Source: SM23-73-3 sp964580215 | GTDB lineage: Bacteria; Zixibacteria; MSB-5A5; SM1-73 | Reading direction: 5' to 3' | DNA: 64,000 nt | Assembly: GCA_964580215.1 (NCBI GenBank) | Contig: CAZOJT010000001.1 | Coordinates: forward strand, 124,001 to 188,000 | Shown here: positions 35,542 through 44,600 of the stretch, piece by piece | How the letters are laid out: each line of letters starts with the position of its first letter | Numbering within the stretch: the first letter of the stretch is position 1 | Translations under genes and position numbers: made by a program | Notes under the pieces: model-generated | The model's database searches: none | The model's input: only the letters and a program-made list of their open reading frames with translations | Told to the model about the DNA's origin: nothing

Positions 35542-36783
35542 ATGGATACATTTGAAAAAAAGCTAAGAAAGATTCAGAGACGAGATTGGCAGATATGGAT
35601 TTTAATGCTCGGCATGTTTTTGGTCTTCGCCACCTTCATCGTTGTGGTGATTTTCTACTCCGATCTTCAACGGCTTTATGAAGAGCAAATAGACGCCCAA
35701 ATGTTCAACGTTCTGCTTTTGGGGTTTGTGGCCCTTTCTTTACTCTTTATTGGCTACGTGGTACTGAAGGAGATGGCTATCAAGAAGCTTCAAAAGGAAC
35801 TTATGGAACGCAGGATCACCTTCCAGGTTTTGGAGCAACGTTTGAGGGATATTCAAGAGGCATTTGAGGTGATCACCTTGGTTAACTCCGAAATGGTGCT
35901 CTCCATGGTCTTGGACACCATATCCATCAAAGCCCTTAAAACCCTCGGCGGAGACCAGTGTTCGCTTTTTCTTTATGATCCTGAGATAGATAAACTACGC
36001 TGCGTTTCGGTTTGGGGTCCCCAAAGCGATCTGATTAAAAATGCAGTAATGGCGGTGGGAAAAAGCGTTGCTGGATGGGTGATGCAACATGGAAAACCCC
36101 TGCATCTGGGTGAGAACTTAAATGAGAGTCAGTTTTCAGATTTCATCAAAAAGGACAAAAAGATCGCCTCCAGTTTATGCGTGCCCCTGATGGTGAAAAA
36201 TAAAGCTAAAGGGGTTTTAAACATCAGTCTATTTGATAAGAAGAAAGAATTCACCGAAACCGATCTGAAGATAATCTCCATATTTGCTGAAAATGCCGCC
36301 ATCTCCATTGAGAAAGCAGAACTTTATGAGAAATTGAGAAAACAGGCGGAGGACTTGAAAAACGCCATCGTCAAATTGAAAACCACTCAGGATCGACTTG
36401 TCCAACCACAAACGCTTAGGGCTTTGAGCAACTTAGTCAGTGGAATGGCACATGATTTCAATAGCACTTCTACCGCGATTCTGGATATGATTCCATTGCT
36501 TTTAAGGGAGATGGAAGGAGTGGCGGTTCCAGAAGGTACTAAAAAGAACGTATTGAAACAGTTGAAGATTATAGAAAAACTGGCAACCAATGAGGCAGAG
36601 ACGGCAAAGCACATTCAGGCATTTGCCAGAACCTTTCAAGCAGGCTCAGAAAAAGATCGTGAGGAGCTGGACATCAATGCTATCGTACGGGAGGCGGTGG
36701 AGGTAACCAAGCCCAAGTGGAAGAATGAAGTTAAGCTTAAAGGGATGCAGAAAGGAATGGAAACGGAGTTGAAAAGCTTTTAA
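35542..36783 (+). CDS. GAF-domain histidine kinase, truncated before the ATPase domain
   Basis: A 413-residue frame with two membrane helices (about 20-42 and 54-74), a GAF domain (about 110-275; VLDTISIKALKTLGGDQCSLFLYD, KSVAGWVMQHGKPLHL, AENAAISIEKAELY) and a HisKA-like segment with the H-box GMAHDFNSTSTAILDM. The reading frame stops at 36783, just where the catalytic ATPase domain should begin. Coding remnants of that domain follow in other frames (next entry), so this is a recently broken kinase. The 35353-35541 upstream gap holds no gene. Confidence 0.8.
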   Translation: MDTFEKKLRKIQRRDWQIWILMLGMFLVFATFIVVVIFYSDLQRLYEEQIDAQMFNVLLLGFVALSLLFIGYVVLKEMAIKKLQKELMERRITFQVLEQRLRDIQEAFEVITLVNSEMVLSMVLDTISIKALKTLGGDQCSLFLYDPEIDKLRCVSVWGPQSDLIKNAVMAVGKSVAGWVMQHGKPLHLGENLNESQFSDFIKKDKKIASSLCVPLMVKNKAKGVLNISLFDKKKEFTETDLKIISIFAENAAISIEKAELYEKLRKQAEDLKNAIVKLKTTQDRLVQPQTLRALSNLVSGMAHDFNSTSTAILDMIPLLLREMEGVAVPEGTKKNVLKQLKIIEKLATNEAETAKHIQAFARTFQAGSEKDREELDINAIVREAVEVTKPKWKNEVKLKGMQKGMETELKSF

Positions 36784-36888
36784 ATCCTGAGGGTAATCCC
36801 TCGGAGATAAGAAAGGTCTTGACCCCATATGATATTTAACCCCATCGACGCCCGACCAGATGGAGGCAAAATAAAAAACCGCATCAAC
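36784..36888 (+). pseudogene. Frameshifted remnant of the kinase HATPase domain
   Basis: In one shifted frame PEGNPSEIRKVLT is read (about 36786-36825), and in the third frame IFNPIDARPDGGKIKNRI (about 36829-36885). Together they match the start of an HATPase domain, where NPSEIREVLTNLIFNAIDAMPDGG-type sequence is expected. At least two indels separate the pieces, and G/F boxes are missing: repeat DNA follows. Confidence 0.75.
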
Positions 36889-37457
36889 AAGTTGATGCAC
36901 TCCGGGAAAATCTGCAGGGATGAACCCTGCGCTACGCAGGCTTTGTTGGGGCAGGGGTTTAACCCCTGCCCCAACTTAAGACAAGCTCTTCAGGATAAAC
37001 TTGGGCACTACATTTGTAGGTCCGCAATGCTCTCATTGGGGGACTTTCGGACAATTAATTTTGTAGTTGCCTGATTCTTCCAAGTATCTTGAGGTCAGGC
37101 TAAGGATAGCTACATGAATCGAGTCTCCAGATTCAAATCCTATGGATCCATAGGGTAAACAACTACAAAAGAAATCATGGTGCAGATTTGCCTTTTAACC
37201 TGCTGTTCTTAAGAGTTCGTATGCTCTTCCAACCTACCTTACTTTCCCATGAAGGCAGACTAAGCGAGACAACTAACTTCCTGGAAATCAAGGCCTTATT
37301 CCATCAATCACTACAAAATCGCATAATTTGATCAGTCGTTAATATTCCCAATTAGAAAATTTCCACATTTTAACTATCGGTGGAATAAATAGTTAGAGGG
37401 CGAGCTTGTTTCAGCCATCTCTCTGAAAAAAATATTGTGATTGCGATATGTTTTTTG
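36889..37457. other. Repeat-rich non-coding region after the broken kinase
   Basis: Contains GGGGCAGGGGTTTAACCCCTGCCCC (a 25-base hairpin at 36949-36973), and a perfect 16-bp palindrome CCTATGGATCCATAGG at 37139-37154 that belongs to the TCCTATGGATCC micro-repeat family. Otherwise AT-rich with no supported gene. Confidence 0.5.
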
Positions 37458-37486
37458 TTGACAAATTGGCATCGGTGGTGTAAAAT
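37458..37486 (+). promoter_or_regulatory. Putative promoter of the GH35-like gene
   Basis: TTGACA (37458-37463), 17 bases, TAAAAT (37481-37486), leaving a leader of about 115 bases. Confidence 0.6.
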
Positions 37487-37606
37487 GATAAGAATTGTAA
37501 CCAATCTCTGGAGCGGACTGATTAGAAAACGTTCTGGCGATTTTGGATAAGTCGATGTGGTTAAGTGTCTTATTGGCAATAATTCTATTCTCAGAAAAGG
37601 AGAAAT

Positions 37607-39853
37607 ATGCTGAAGGTTGCCAACAATAAATTGATTATTGGAAAAGAAGAGTATTATCCATTTTCAGCTGAGATGCACTATTTCCGGGTTAGCAAGAGAT
37701 ACTGGTCAATTTGCTTTGAGCGAATCAGAAAGGCGGGATTTAGAATCATCTCCACCCGTGTACCTTGGAATCTGCATGAGTCGGTCATAGGTGACTTCGA
37801 TTTCATGGGAATCACAGATCATACCAAAGATTTGGTTGTTTTCTTGGAACTGGCAAGAGAGTTTGGACTCAAGGTGATTCTTCATCCCGGTCCCTTTATA
37901 GATTCTGATTGGAAAAATGGAGGGTATCCTGACTTTTTATATAACAGTCCTGAGATTTTTGCAAAAGATCCCAATGGCGAGCCGGTCAAAATATTCGCAG
38001 AATCCAAAATCGAATCAGCAGGAATGGATCACACAGGGACAGGGAAAGAGGGGGTCTTTTCGCCGCTTCATCCTCGGTTTTTAACTCACGTTAAAAGATA
38101 CTTGGGCGCCCTTTCAGATACAATAAAAAACTACATCTACCCCAAAGGTCCGGTGATTTTGGTAAAGCTGGACAACGGGCTCTTATCTTTCCGTCCTGAC
38201 CAGTCGCCCGAAAACCTAAATCCGTTTAACTCAGACTACAACGAGCATCTGATCAACACCCTTTTCCCAGAATATCTTAAGGGGAAATATGAGGATATTA
38301 AAAAGCTGAATAAGCTTTATGGAGAGAGGCATCGCGATTTCAAGGATGTGAAACCTCCTGCTGAGTTGAAGATATCAAAGCCTCAGAATCTGATCAGGTA
38401 TTTCGATTGGGTCGGCTTTAAGGAAAAAATTTCCGCTGATTTTGTTTTAAAGCTGAAGGAACTATATCTATCTTTTGACGTCTCCCCTCTGTTTTCCACT
38501 GATCTTTTCTTATCTAAGGATTTTTCCTTGCCTTTCAACTGGAAGGCTTCAGAGTCTGATGATCTTTTTTGTGGAATAAGCCTGCAATGGCAGAATGATT
38601 ATGTGGAGCTGGCTCGTCATCTGCGATATTTTACCACCTGTTGTAAATTTCCCTGGTCTTCGGAATTCACTGTGGGATCGCGGGCAGACTCACCCAAGGA
38701 GGCTGAAAAGTATTTTCCAATGTCTCCAAGAAAAGTTAAGCTCCTTCTGACCACCGCTTTGGCGTCTGGGATAAGGGGGTTCAATCATTACATGTTTGTA
38801 GAAAGAGATCACTGGTATGATGCACCTTTAGCCAATGACGGAACCATCCGCCCCAGTTTTGATCTGATTAAAAAATTCAATGAGCTGATTGTCAGGATTC
38901 AACTGGAAAATCTGAAATCTTTTCCCCAGGTGGGATTGGCAAATTACCGCCCCTATCTCTGGTTTGATTATCTGTCCCATGAACAGTTGACTAAAATGAG
39001 ATCAGGAGGAAAACCCTCAGAGCCTTTTTCCTATCTGCCATTTTTGCTTTCTAAAACCCACAAGGGATTGAGTCAGGATTTGATCAACCTGAAGCTTGAC
39101 CATGGAATGCCGGATCTATGGGTTGAAGAGAGTCTGGAGGACTTCCCGGTTCTTATGGTGCCTTGTGCCGAATTCATGGATGCGGAGACTCAACAGCTTC
39201 TGGTGAACTTGGCTAAGGCGGGAAAAACCTTGATCCTGTTTGGTCTTTTGCCCCGATTTGACCTGAATATGAAACAGCGTAGGCTTCTCTCCGATTCTTT
39301 AAAACTACAGACTAAGGTTCAATCCTGCGTGGGCAAAGTGCAAACTTCTGATCAGGAAATCATCACTTTTCTTTATGGATATATAAGGGGAGCTAAGAGG
39401 TCTCAAGTTCTGGCAAAATACCAGGATCGACCGGTGGGGGTGGTTTCAAAATTAGGCAAAGGACGTGTTTTTGTTTTCACCTTCGATATCTCCGCTCAAC
39501 TTTCTCACCACAAGCTTTCCTTCCTGGAAGAAGTACTGGGCCGGGCAGGTGTCCAGAGCCAAATATATTGTGATGCTCCAGAGGTAGATTTGGTGTTGCA
39601 AAAAGATGAGAAAAACACCATCCTCTATCTAATCAATCCTTCCGAGCAGAATTCCTCCATAAATGGAAAAGATCAAAGAAAGTTAGTACTGCAATTTGAT
39701 CCCCGAAAGTTGGGAATAAAGGGGAAAAGACTCCGTTTGGTTGATCTTCTGGGAGATGAAGTCATAAAAACCTCGCCAGAGGAGTTGAAAACTGGACTCA
39801 TTATAAATATCGCCCCACAAGATAGCCGGATGTATTTAATAGGAACAAGATAG
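37607..39853 (+). CDS. GH35-like beta-galactosidase-fold protein lacking the usual acid/base Glu
   Basis: A 748-residue protein beginning with a (beta/alpha)8 domain of the GH35 type: EMHYFRVSKRYWSICFERIRKAG, GLKVILHPGPFIDSDWKNGGYPDFL. Where GH35 enzymes have GGPIIxxQxENEYG, this protein has KGPVILVKLDNGLL: the acid/base Glu is Gly191. The candidate nucleophile region FPWSSEFTVGS (E353) is kept. A second, GATase-like domain (about 430-640; ESLEDFPVLMVPCAEFMD) resembles the trimerisation domain of GH42 relatives. No signal peptide is seen. AAGGAG precedes ATG 37607. It may be non-hydrolytic or use another residue; I found no companion sugar genes. Confidence 0.78.
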   Translation: MLKVANNKLIIGKEEYYPFSAEMHYFRVSKRYWSICFERIRKAGFRIISTRVPWNLHESVIGDFDFMGITDHTKDLVVFLELAREFGLKVILHPGPFIDSDWKNGGYPDFLYNSPEIFAKDPNGEPVKIFAESKIESAGMDHTGTGKEGVFSPLHPRFLTHVKRYLGALSDTIKNYIYPKGPVILVKLDNGLLSFRPDQSPENLNPFNSDYNEHLINTLFPEYLKGKYEDIKKLNKLYGERHRDFKDVKPPAELKISKPQNLIRYFDWVGFKEKISADFVLKLKELYLSFDVSPLFSTDLFLSKDFSLPFNWKASESDDLFCGISLQWQNDYVELARHLRYFTTCCKFPWSSEFTVGSRADSPKEAEKYFPMSPRKVKLLLTTALASGIRGFNHYMFVERDHWYDAPLANDGTIRPSFDLIKKFNELIVRIQLENLKSFPQVGLANYRPYLWFDYLSHEQLTKMRSGGKPSEPFSYLPFLLSKTHKGLSQDLINLKLDHGMPDLWVEESLEDFPVLMVPCAEFMDAETQQLLVNLAKAGKTLILFGLLPRFDLNMKQRRLLSDSLKLQTKVQSCVGKVQTSDQEIITFLYGYIRGAKRSQVLAKYQDRPVGVVSKLGKGRVFVFTFDISAQLSHHKLSFLEEVLGRAGVQSQIYCDAPEVDLVLQKDEKNTILYLINPSEQNSSINGKDQRKLVLQFDPRKLGIKGKRLRLVDLLGDEVIKTSPEELKTGLIINIAPQDSRMYLIGTR

Positions 39854-40295
39854 AGTATCTCCTGCCTTACGAGTTCGAGAATAAACCTTCAAGTGATCAA
39901 ATCCAGTTCTTTTCTTTTCTTATCTTTCGCATTCTGTAGGAGACTGTCCGAGAAATGCAAAAATCATGTTTTAGATGCCCATATATTGCGGTATGAGATT
40001 GTAGTTGCCCAATTTATTGGGCTCGATAAATCGAGCAACTATATTCTCAGACACGCTCCTTAGAAAATCAAGGGCTCGAAGGAGATCTAATGAGCTGATA
40101 GATGATTATGATGCAAAAAAAGGATTCTTTACTCTAAGTATCTTGAATAAAGGAACTTGTCCAGAGGTATGAACTGTATGGTTCATACCAGGGAAAGGGA
40201 GGGTAGCCGCAGGTCAGTTGACTCAAATGAGCTTCAGCCTGCGGGGTAGTAGTGCAAGAATGGGATAATTACTTTTTTGTCTCAATTCACTCTAA
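39854..40295. repeat. Repeat-bearing gap with palindromes
   Basis: Includes TTGCCCAATTTATTGGGCTCGATAAATCGAGCAA-type inverted blocks near 40006-40040 (stated by position), and a perfect 24-bp palindrome at 40166-40189 (GGTATGAACTGT and its complement), the third member of the family at 26707 and 33325. CAGTTGACTCAAATGAGC near 40216 resembles the insert in the archaemetzincin gene. No gene is supported. Confidence 0.5.
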
Positions 40296-40958
40296 ATGAG
40301 CAGAAGAACAAGAACTCGGCTTTGGATTTTCGTGTTTTTGGTGTTGTCGACCTTTATTGTCCATTGCCGGAAAGGAAAAAGAGAAAAGATGATGTATGAA
40401 GTAAAGAAAATCTGCGTGTATATCATCGGTGAAAAAGACTCAGTGCTTATGAAAGATCTGCCTTTTTACCTGGAGTCCACATTTCATCGGAACATAAAAG
40501 TGGATGAGTTGGAGATGAATCTGGATTTTGCTTATTATCCCAAAAGAAAACAATATTCTTCTTCAGCTATTTTAGATAGATTAAAAACGATGAAAAATAA
40601 AGAATGTGATCGTTTGCTGGCGATAGTGGATGTCGATCTTTATGTGCCGGAGTTGAATTTCGTGTTTGGAGAGGCAAATTTTCAAACAAAGGTGGCAGTG
40701 ATCTCTTCTATCAGATTAAGACAGGAATAATACGATTTGTCCGCAGGATCTCAGTTGAGTCAAATGACCATAAGACCTGAAAATAAACAGCTATTTCTGG
40801 AGAGGGTGACAAAGGAGGCGGTGCATGAACTGGGTCACACCTATGGTCTGCCACACTGTCCGGACCCAAAATGTGTGCTGCATTTTTCCAATAGCTTATG
40901 GGATACCGATTTTAAGTCCTATTCTTTCTGCGAGAATTGCAAGAGGAACTGGGGTTAA
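40296..40958 (+). pseudogene. Archaemetzincin-like metalloprotease broken by an in-frame stop
   Basis: The two open frames 40296-40730 and 40737-40958 are in the same register, separated by a single TAA (40728-40730). The first part has a hydrophobic N-terminus (a lipoprotein-like or membrane anchor ending in HCRKGK) and archaemetzincin N-terminal sequence ending VAVISSIRLRQE. The second has the catalytic HELGHTYGLPHC, CVLHFSNSLWDTDFKS and FCENCK zinc residues. About 14 residues between stop and RPENKQLFLERV (LSAGSQLSQMTI) come from repeat-like DNA. Without read-through no active enzyme is made. Confidence 0.82.
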
Positions 40959-40982
40959 AGGATAAATAACCTTTCAGTTTAA

Positions 40983-41231
40983 GGACAAACGGTAGATTTT
41001 TTAAGTTTTTGTGTTCCAGAGCCTTATATTAACAACCTGGTAATTCGTGGCTTGGAAAACATTTGCTACAGTCATCCCAAGAATTTTGCAGATTTTTACG
41101 TATATTCTAATGTAGATGGAGAGGAAGTAGAGGCATATTTGGGTAAGATATTGTGTGACAATATGATATCATGTGAGCGGGGTTGCCCTGAAAAGGATTT
41201 TGAGGTAACTGGCCATGGACGGAAGGGTTAA
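40983..41231 (+). pseudogene. Open frame without a start codon, probable gene remnant
   Basis: An 82-codon stop-free frame whose composition looks protein-like (VPEPYINNLVIRGLENICYS, HPKNFADFYVYSNVDGEEVE, CERGCPEKDFEV) but with no ATG, GTG or ribosome site at its beginning; the first usable start is TTG 41052. I do not recognise it. It may be the 3' end of a gene whose start was lost, and it overlaps the next small ORF by 17 bases. Confidence 0.35.
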
Positions 41232-41421
41232 TTTTGTGATGCGTGGAAAACCTGAGCTTACAAAAAAGAGACATCAGATTAATGTTCTGCTCAAAAGAGC
41301 CATGAAAGGCAGAAAGCAGGCTAAGGATAAGCTATACAAGGAGTTTGGCATCAGGATATATTCCTCCGAAGAGGTGGAAAAATATGTAGCCGAAAAGCTG
41401 AAAACCGAGATGATTGAATAG
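41215..41421 (+). CDS. Small basic hypothetical protein
   Basis: A 68-residue lysine-rich protein (RHQINVLLKRAMKGRKQAKDKLYKEFGIRIY, given by feature: helical, strongly basic in the middle, acidic tail SSEEVEKYVAEKLKTEMIE). GAGGT sits eight bases before ATG 41215; ATG 41239 is an alternative with GGAAGGG. No family is recognised. The acidic C-terminal helix resembles small regulators or antitoxins, but no toxin partner is visible except the upstream remnant. Confidence 0.45.
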   Translation: MDGRVNFVMRGKPELTKKRHQINVLLKRAMKGRKQAKDKLYKEFGIRIYSSEEVEKYVAEKLKTEMIE

Positions 41422-41538
41422 TCGCTACCTGCAGCTTCAGCAAAGCCTATGTCAAAGAGAAAGAACAGACAGATGGTGAAAAAAAGATAAGATTCCCTTT
41501 GTTAAGGAGAATATAAATAAGTGAAGTGGATAATTGAG

Positions 41539-41570
41539 GCGTCGCAACTGGTTGTGTGACGTTTTTTTCT
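41539..41570 (+). terminator. Probable terminator
   Basis: GCGTCGCA-ACTGGTTG-TGTGACGT with one mismatch, followed by TTTTTTTCTTTT, about 120 bases after the small ORF. Confidence 0.65.
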
Positions 41571-42004
41571 TTTATAGTGGCGAAGTGTAGTGGAGACCTT
41601 TAGGTCTCCATATAAAATTCGCAGATAGCCGAAATTCCTATACTTGGCAAGATGCAATACCGAGTAAGGCGCTCAGTATAGTTAATATTCTTCTTCGTCC
41701 CAAAGACAAGCGATCTACAACATCTTCGTAAATGAAGGGCAGACCCTTTTATGGCATCCCGTTGTTTCTTTATAAGAAATGTGGTAAAGATGACCAAATG
41801 CGCTTTTGTCACAGGGTCAATGCCCTAAAAAATTAGCGCTTTGAAGACGGACTTATCCCAAGGTATTTTCAATATCGACGGTCCTACCTCCACCACGTAT
41901 TTAGTTATCGGTTCGTAGTGGGTGGTTCATAGTATCCCCACACCACGACCCTCAACTAATTCAGTCTCAGTCTCAATTCTCGGACTATACTCTCAGTCTC
42001 CGTC
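41571..42004. other. Non-coding region with a CAGTCTC microrepeat
   Basis: No gene is supported. Between 41955 and 42012 there is a run of CTCAGTCTC/CCGTCTCAATC units just past the fumarase stop codon, reminiscent of the CAGACACCAGA spacer at 2798-2935. Confidence 0.4.
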
Positions 42005-42565
42005 TCAATCTTGGATTTTCTGGTATTTTTTCACTCCCTCCTGATAAAGATTTCCGCCGTGGCAATCCTGAACCACTATTGCCGGAAAGTCCTTGACCGT
42101 ATATTTTCTGATTGCCTCAGCTCCCAACTCCTCCCAGGCGACCAGTTCATTTCCCACTATGGACTTGGCAATCAAAGCGGCTGCCCCGCCGATGGCAGCC
42201 AAATATACACCGGTGTATTTGTTCAACGCATCCTGAACCCCAGAACCCATCTCTCCTTTTCCGATCATACCCTTCGACCCTGCTTCCAATATCCGGGGAG
42301 CATACGGGTTCATTCGACCTGAAGTGGTGGGTCCGGCTGATCCAATCACATTTCCCGGTCGGGCGGGTGAAGGACCCACATAATAGATCAATTGTCCGCC
42401 TATATCAAAGGGAAGTTTTTCACCTTTGTCTAAAAGCTCAACCATCCTCTTATGAGCCGCATCCCTTGCCGTGTAAATATCGCCAGTTATCAATACATTA
42501 TCACCGATCTTCAAATCTTTTACCACCTCATCTGTGAGGGGGGTGTTTATCTTTTTCTGTGCCAT
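42005..42565 (-). CDS. Class I fumarate hydratase, beta subunit (C-terminal domain type)
   Basis: A 186-residue protein for the C-terminal half of the Fe-S fumarase/tartrate dehydratase family. LKIGDNVLITGDIYTARDAAHKRM, YYVGPSPARPGNVIGSAGPTTSGRMN and MIGKGEMG are the substrate-binding motifs; FPAIVVQDCHGGNLY ends the protein. GGAGG lies upstream of ATG 42565. It functions with the alpha subunit encoded 205 bases upstream, hydrating fumarate to malate in the TCA cycle; tartrate dehydratase is a less likely alternative. Confidence 0.93.
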   Translation of the reverse strand: MAQKKINTPLTDEVVKDLKIGDNVLITGDIYTARDAAHKRMVELLDKGEKLPFDIGGQLIYYVGPSPARPGNVIGSAGPTTSGRMNPYAPRILEAGSKGMIGKGEMGSGVQDALNKYTGVYLAAIGGAAALIAKSIVGNELVAWEELGAEAIRKYTVKDFPAIVVQDCHGGNLYQEGVKKYQKIQD

Positions 42566-42654
42566 TTCCTAATCCTCCAAATTTAATCTTTTTTCTCTTA
42601 TGTCCGAAACTCATGTAACCAAGAGTTCTTCCCTCGGCATAAACTATTTGGTTC

Positions 42655-42765
42655 ATCCTCTGAGCCAAGCCGTAAAGGCTTGGCTACGCAACTTGCTTTT
42701 TTAAATCTGCAAAAAAACTTCACCGCTTCGCAGAACCATAAAGGTTCTACTACACAACAAGAGAT
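42655..42765. repeat. Repeats between the two fumarase subunit genes
   Basis: CCAAGCCGTAAAGGCTTGGCT is a hairpin (42665-42685) shared with 1427-1447, followed by CAGAACCATAAAGGTTCT, a second hairpin of the same layout with TAAAG in the loop. They separate genes that are normally adjacent. Confidence 0.6.
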
Positions 42766-42770
42766 TCTGA

Positions 42771-43613
42771 TTATAACACTGCCTCTTTATGTCTTGCCAC
42801 GTGGCAGTTGAGGTTCACCGCCGCCGGAAAGCTGGCGATGTGACAGGGGTAGGTTTCAATAAAGACTGCCAGTGCCGTTTGAGTTCCCCCAAAACCTTGA
42901 GGACCTATGCCCAGCTTGTTCACCTCCTCTAAAAGCTCCTCCTCCAGCTTGGCATAGAATGGATTGGGGTGCTTTGATCCGATTGTACGCAAAAGCGATC
43001 GTTTAGCCATCTCCGCGCATTTCTCGAAGGTTCCCCCAATTCCCACTCCCACGATAATGGGAGGGCAGGGATTACTTCCTGACCTTCTGACCTTGTCGAT
43101 CACAAACTCCTTTACCCCCTCCACCCCATCTGCCGGCTTCATCATTTTCACCTCAGACATGTTCTCACTTCCACCGCCCTTAGGGACACAGACGATTTTT
43201 AGTTTATCACCCTTTACAATATCTAAGTGAATGACCGCCGGGGTATTATCACCGGTGTTTTTCCTCTCGATGGGATCAGCCAGGATGGACTTTCTCAAAT
43301 AGCCGTCCTTATAACCTTGCCTGACCCCTTCGTTGATGGCTTCAAAAAGGTTGTCACCCTTAATGCTAACCTGGTCTCCCATCTCCACGAAGAAGACGGC
43401 AGTGCCGGTATCCTGACACATGGGGAATTCTCCCTGTTTGGAGATCTCGAAGTTGTCGATGATCTGCTTTAAGGTGGCTTTACCCACAGGTGACTCTTCT
43501 TTCTCATACGCTTTCCGAATCACATCCTGCACATCTTCGCCCAAATAATAATTGGCGTCTATGCAGAGCTTCTTTACCGCTTTGGTTATATCTTTACTGA
43601 AAATCTCCCGCAT
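42771..43613 (-). CDS. Class I fumarate hydratase, alpha subunit (N-terminal domain type)
   Basis: A 280-residue [4Fe-4S] subunit. Cluster cysteines are in MCQDTGTAVFF, SNPCPPIIVGVGIGG and NLNCHVARHKEAVL; KGGGSENMSEVKM is the substrate loop. GGAGGAG sits just before ATG 43613. It follows elbB with an 8-base gap and is followed by the beta-subunit gene, so elbB-fumA-fumB are one minus-strand operon. Confidence 0.94.
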   Translation of the reverse strand: MREIFSKDITKAVKKLCIDANYYLGEDVQDVIRKAYEKEESPVGKATLKQIIDNFEISKQGEFPMCQDTGTAVFFVEMGDQVSIKGDNLFEAINEGVRQGYKDGYLRKSILADPIERKNTGDNTPAVIHLDIVKGDKLKIVCVPKGGGSENMSEVKMMKPADGVEGVKEFVIDKVRRSGSNPCPPIIVGVGIGGTFEKCAEMAKRSLLRTIGSKHPNPFYAKLEEELLEEVNKLGIGPQGFGGTQTALAVFIETYPCHIASFPAAVNLNCHVARHKEAVL

Positions 43614-43621
43614 AACTCCTC

Positions 43622-44305
43622 CTAACTTGTTTTTGATAAGGTGAGCTCTAAAACTCCATTGATCAGATTTTCAATGCTTGAAGCCATTTCCACAGGTTTA
43701 AGTTTCAACAGATTTGCCGGGGTGGAGACCACCCTGTGTTCTGAGTCCATCACCGCCTCCGTTCCCCTGGAGAAAACGTGAACGGCGCCCATATCCTCTA
43801 TCTGTTTGATCAACTCCGGGTCTTTTCCGATGGTCAGAGTCAAAGGGGTTTCCACTATATATCTCAAGGCAGAAGCAACCAGAAGGCTGGCAAGCCCGCA
43901 AGCTCCTATTGGTTTTTTTCTTCGATAAATCTCCCTTATGATTCTTTGAAGTTCTGGTTTGGGCTTTAGATACTCATTTTCAGGCTCGCCAAAAAGATCA
44001 GCCAGATTCTTGACCGATCCGTATCCGCCAGGAAGGATAAGCCCATCCACATCCCTTCCGGATAGAGTCTTTATCTCTTTAATCTCTCCCCAGGCGATGC
44101 GGGCAGATTCTTTCATAACATTCCTTGTCTCCTGAGTGGCGGTTTGCGTCACATGGTCCACCACCTCTTTTTGCTCCACATCCGGAGCAAAGAAGACCAG
44201 ATTCTTACCTTTCCTGCTCAGATAATATGAGAGGAAAACCACTTCCCATATATCTGAGCCATCCAGGCACCCGCATCCGCTTAAGATCACCGCAAAGTTG
44301 CTCAT
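43622..44305 (-). CDS. elbB: ElbB-like glyoxalase (DJ-1/PfpI superfamily)
   Basis: A 227-residue protein close to ElbB: FAVILSGCGCLDGSDIWEVV, LPGGYGSVKNLADLFGE (GG-GS turn), GACGLASLLVASAL carrying the nucleophilic cysteine, EAVMDSEHRVVSTPA. ElbB has weak glyoxalase activity and was tied to isoprenoid synthesis by genetics. First gene of the fumarase operon; there is no clear ribosome site before ATG 44305. Confidence 0.92.
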   Translation of the reverse strand: MSNFAVILSGCGCLDGSDIWEVVFLSYYLSRKGKNLVFFAPDVEQKEVVDHVTQTATQETRNVMKESARIAWGEIKEIKTLSGRDVDGLILPGGYGSVKNLADLFGEPENEYLKPKPELQRIIREIYRRKKPIGACGLASLLVASALRYIVETPLTLTIGKDPELIKQIEDMGAVHVFSRGTEAVMDSEHRVVSTPANLLKLKPVEMASSIENLINGVLELTLSKTS

Positions 44306-44363
44306 GTCACTTTAGAGAAAAAATCTAATTTTCAAAGAACACGTGAATGATTTTTGTCACTCA

Positions 44364-44600
44364 CTATATCATTTCTTCAGTCTGTTTCACCAAATCAGCC
44401 ATATCATACATATATTTTCTTTTATTCTCCTCTTCGGCTTCCGGAACTGGCCGTCCCATCAAAGGGAAATCCTCCAATCCATCTATGGCTTCAATAATTT
44501 TTTCAATAAACCGGATTGCATAATATTCTGCGTCTCTGGCAATATAAGCTCGAATGCTCTCCAAATCTTGAATAGCCGGTTCAGTCCAATCAATCTTCAT
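44364..44600 (-). CDS. ParE/RelE-type toxin with degenerate C-terminus
   Basis: The first 58 residues match ParE toxins (IDWTEPAIQDLESIRAYIA, YYAIRFIEKIIEAIDGLEDFPLMGRPVPE). After EENK the normal sequence is lost: by eye a shifted frame (IKENICMIWLIW) resembles IREKIYQNYRIVYR of the intact neighbour at 45483-45776. The conserved C-terminal arginine and histidine are absent, so the toxin is probably inactive. Its ATG overlaps the antitoxin stop (ATGA), typical of a TA operon. Confidence 0.7.
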   Translation of the reverse strand: MKIDWTEPAIQDLESIRAYIARDAEYYAIRFIEKIIEAIDGLEDFPLMGRPVPEAEEENKRKYMYDMADLVKQTEEMI

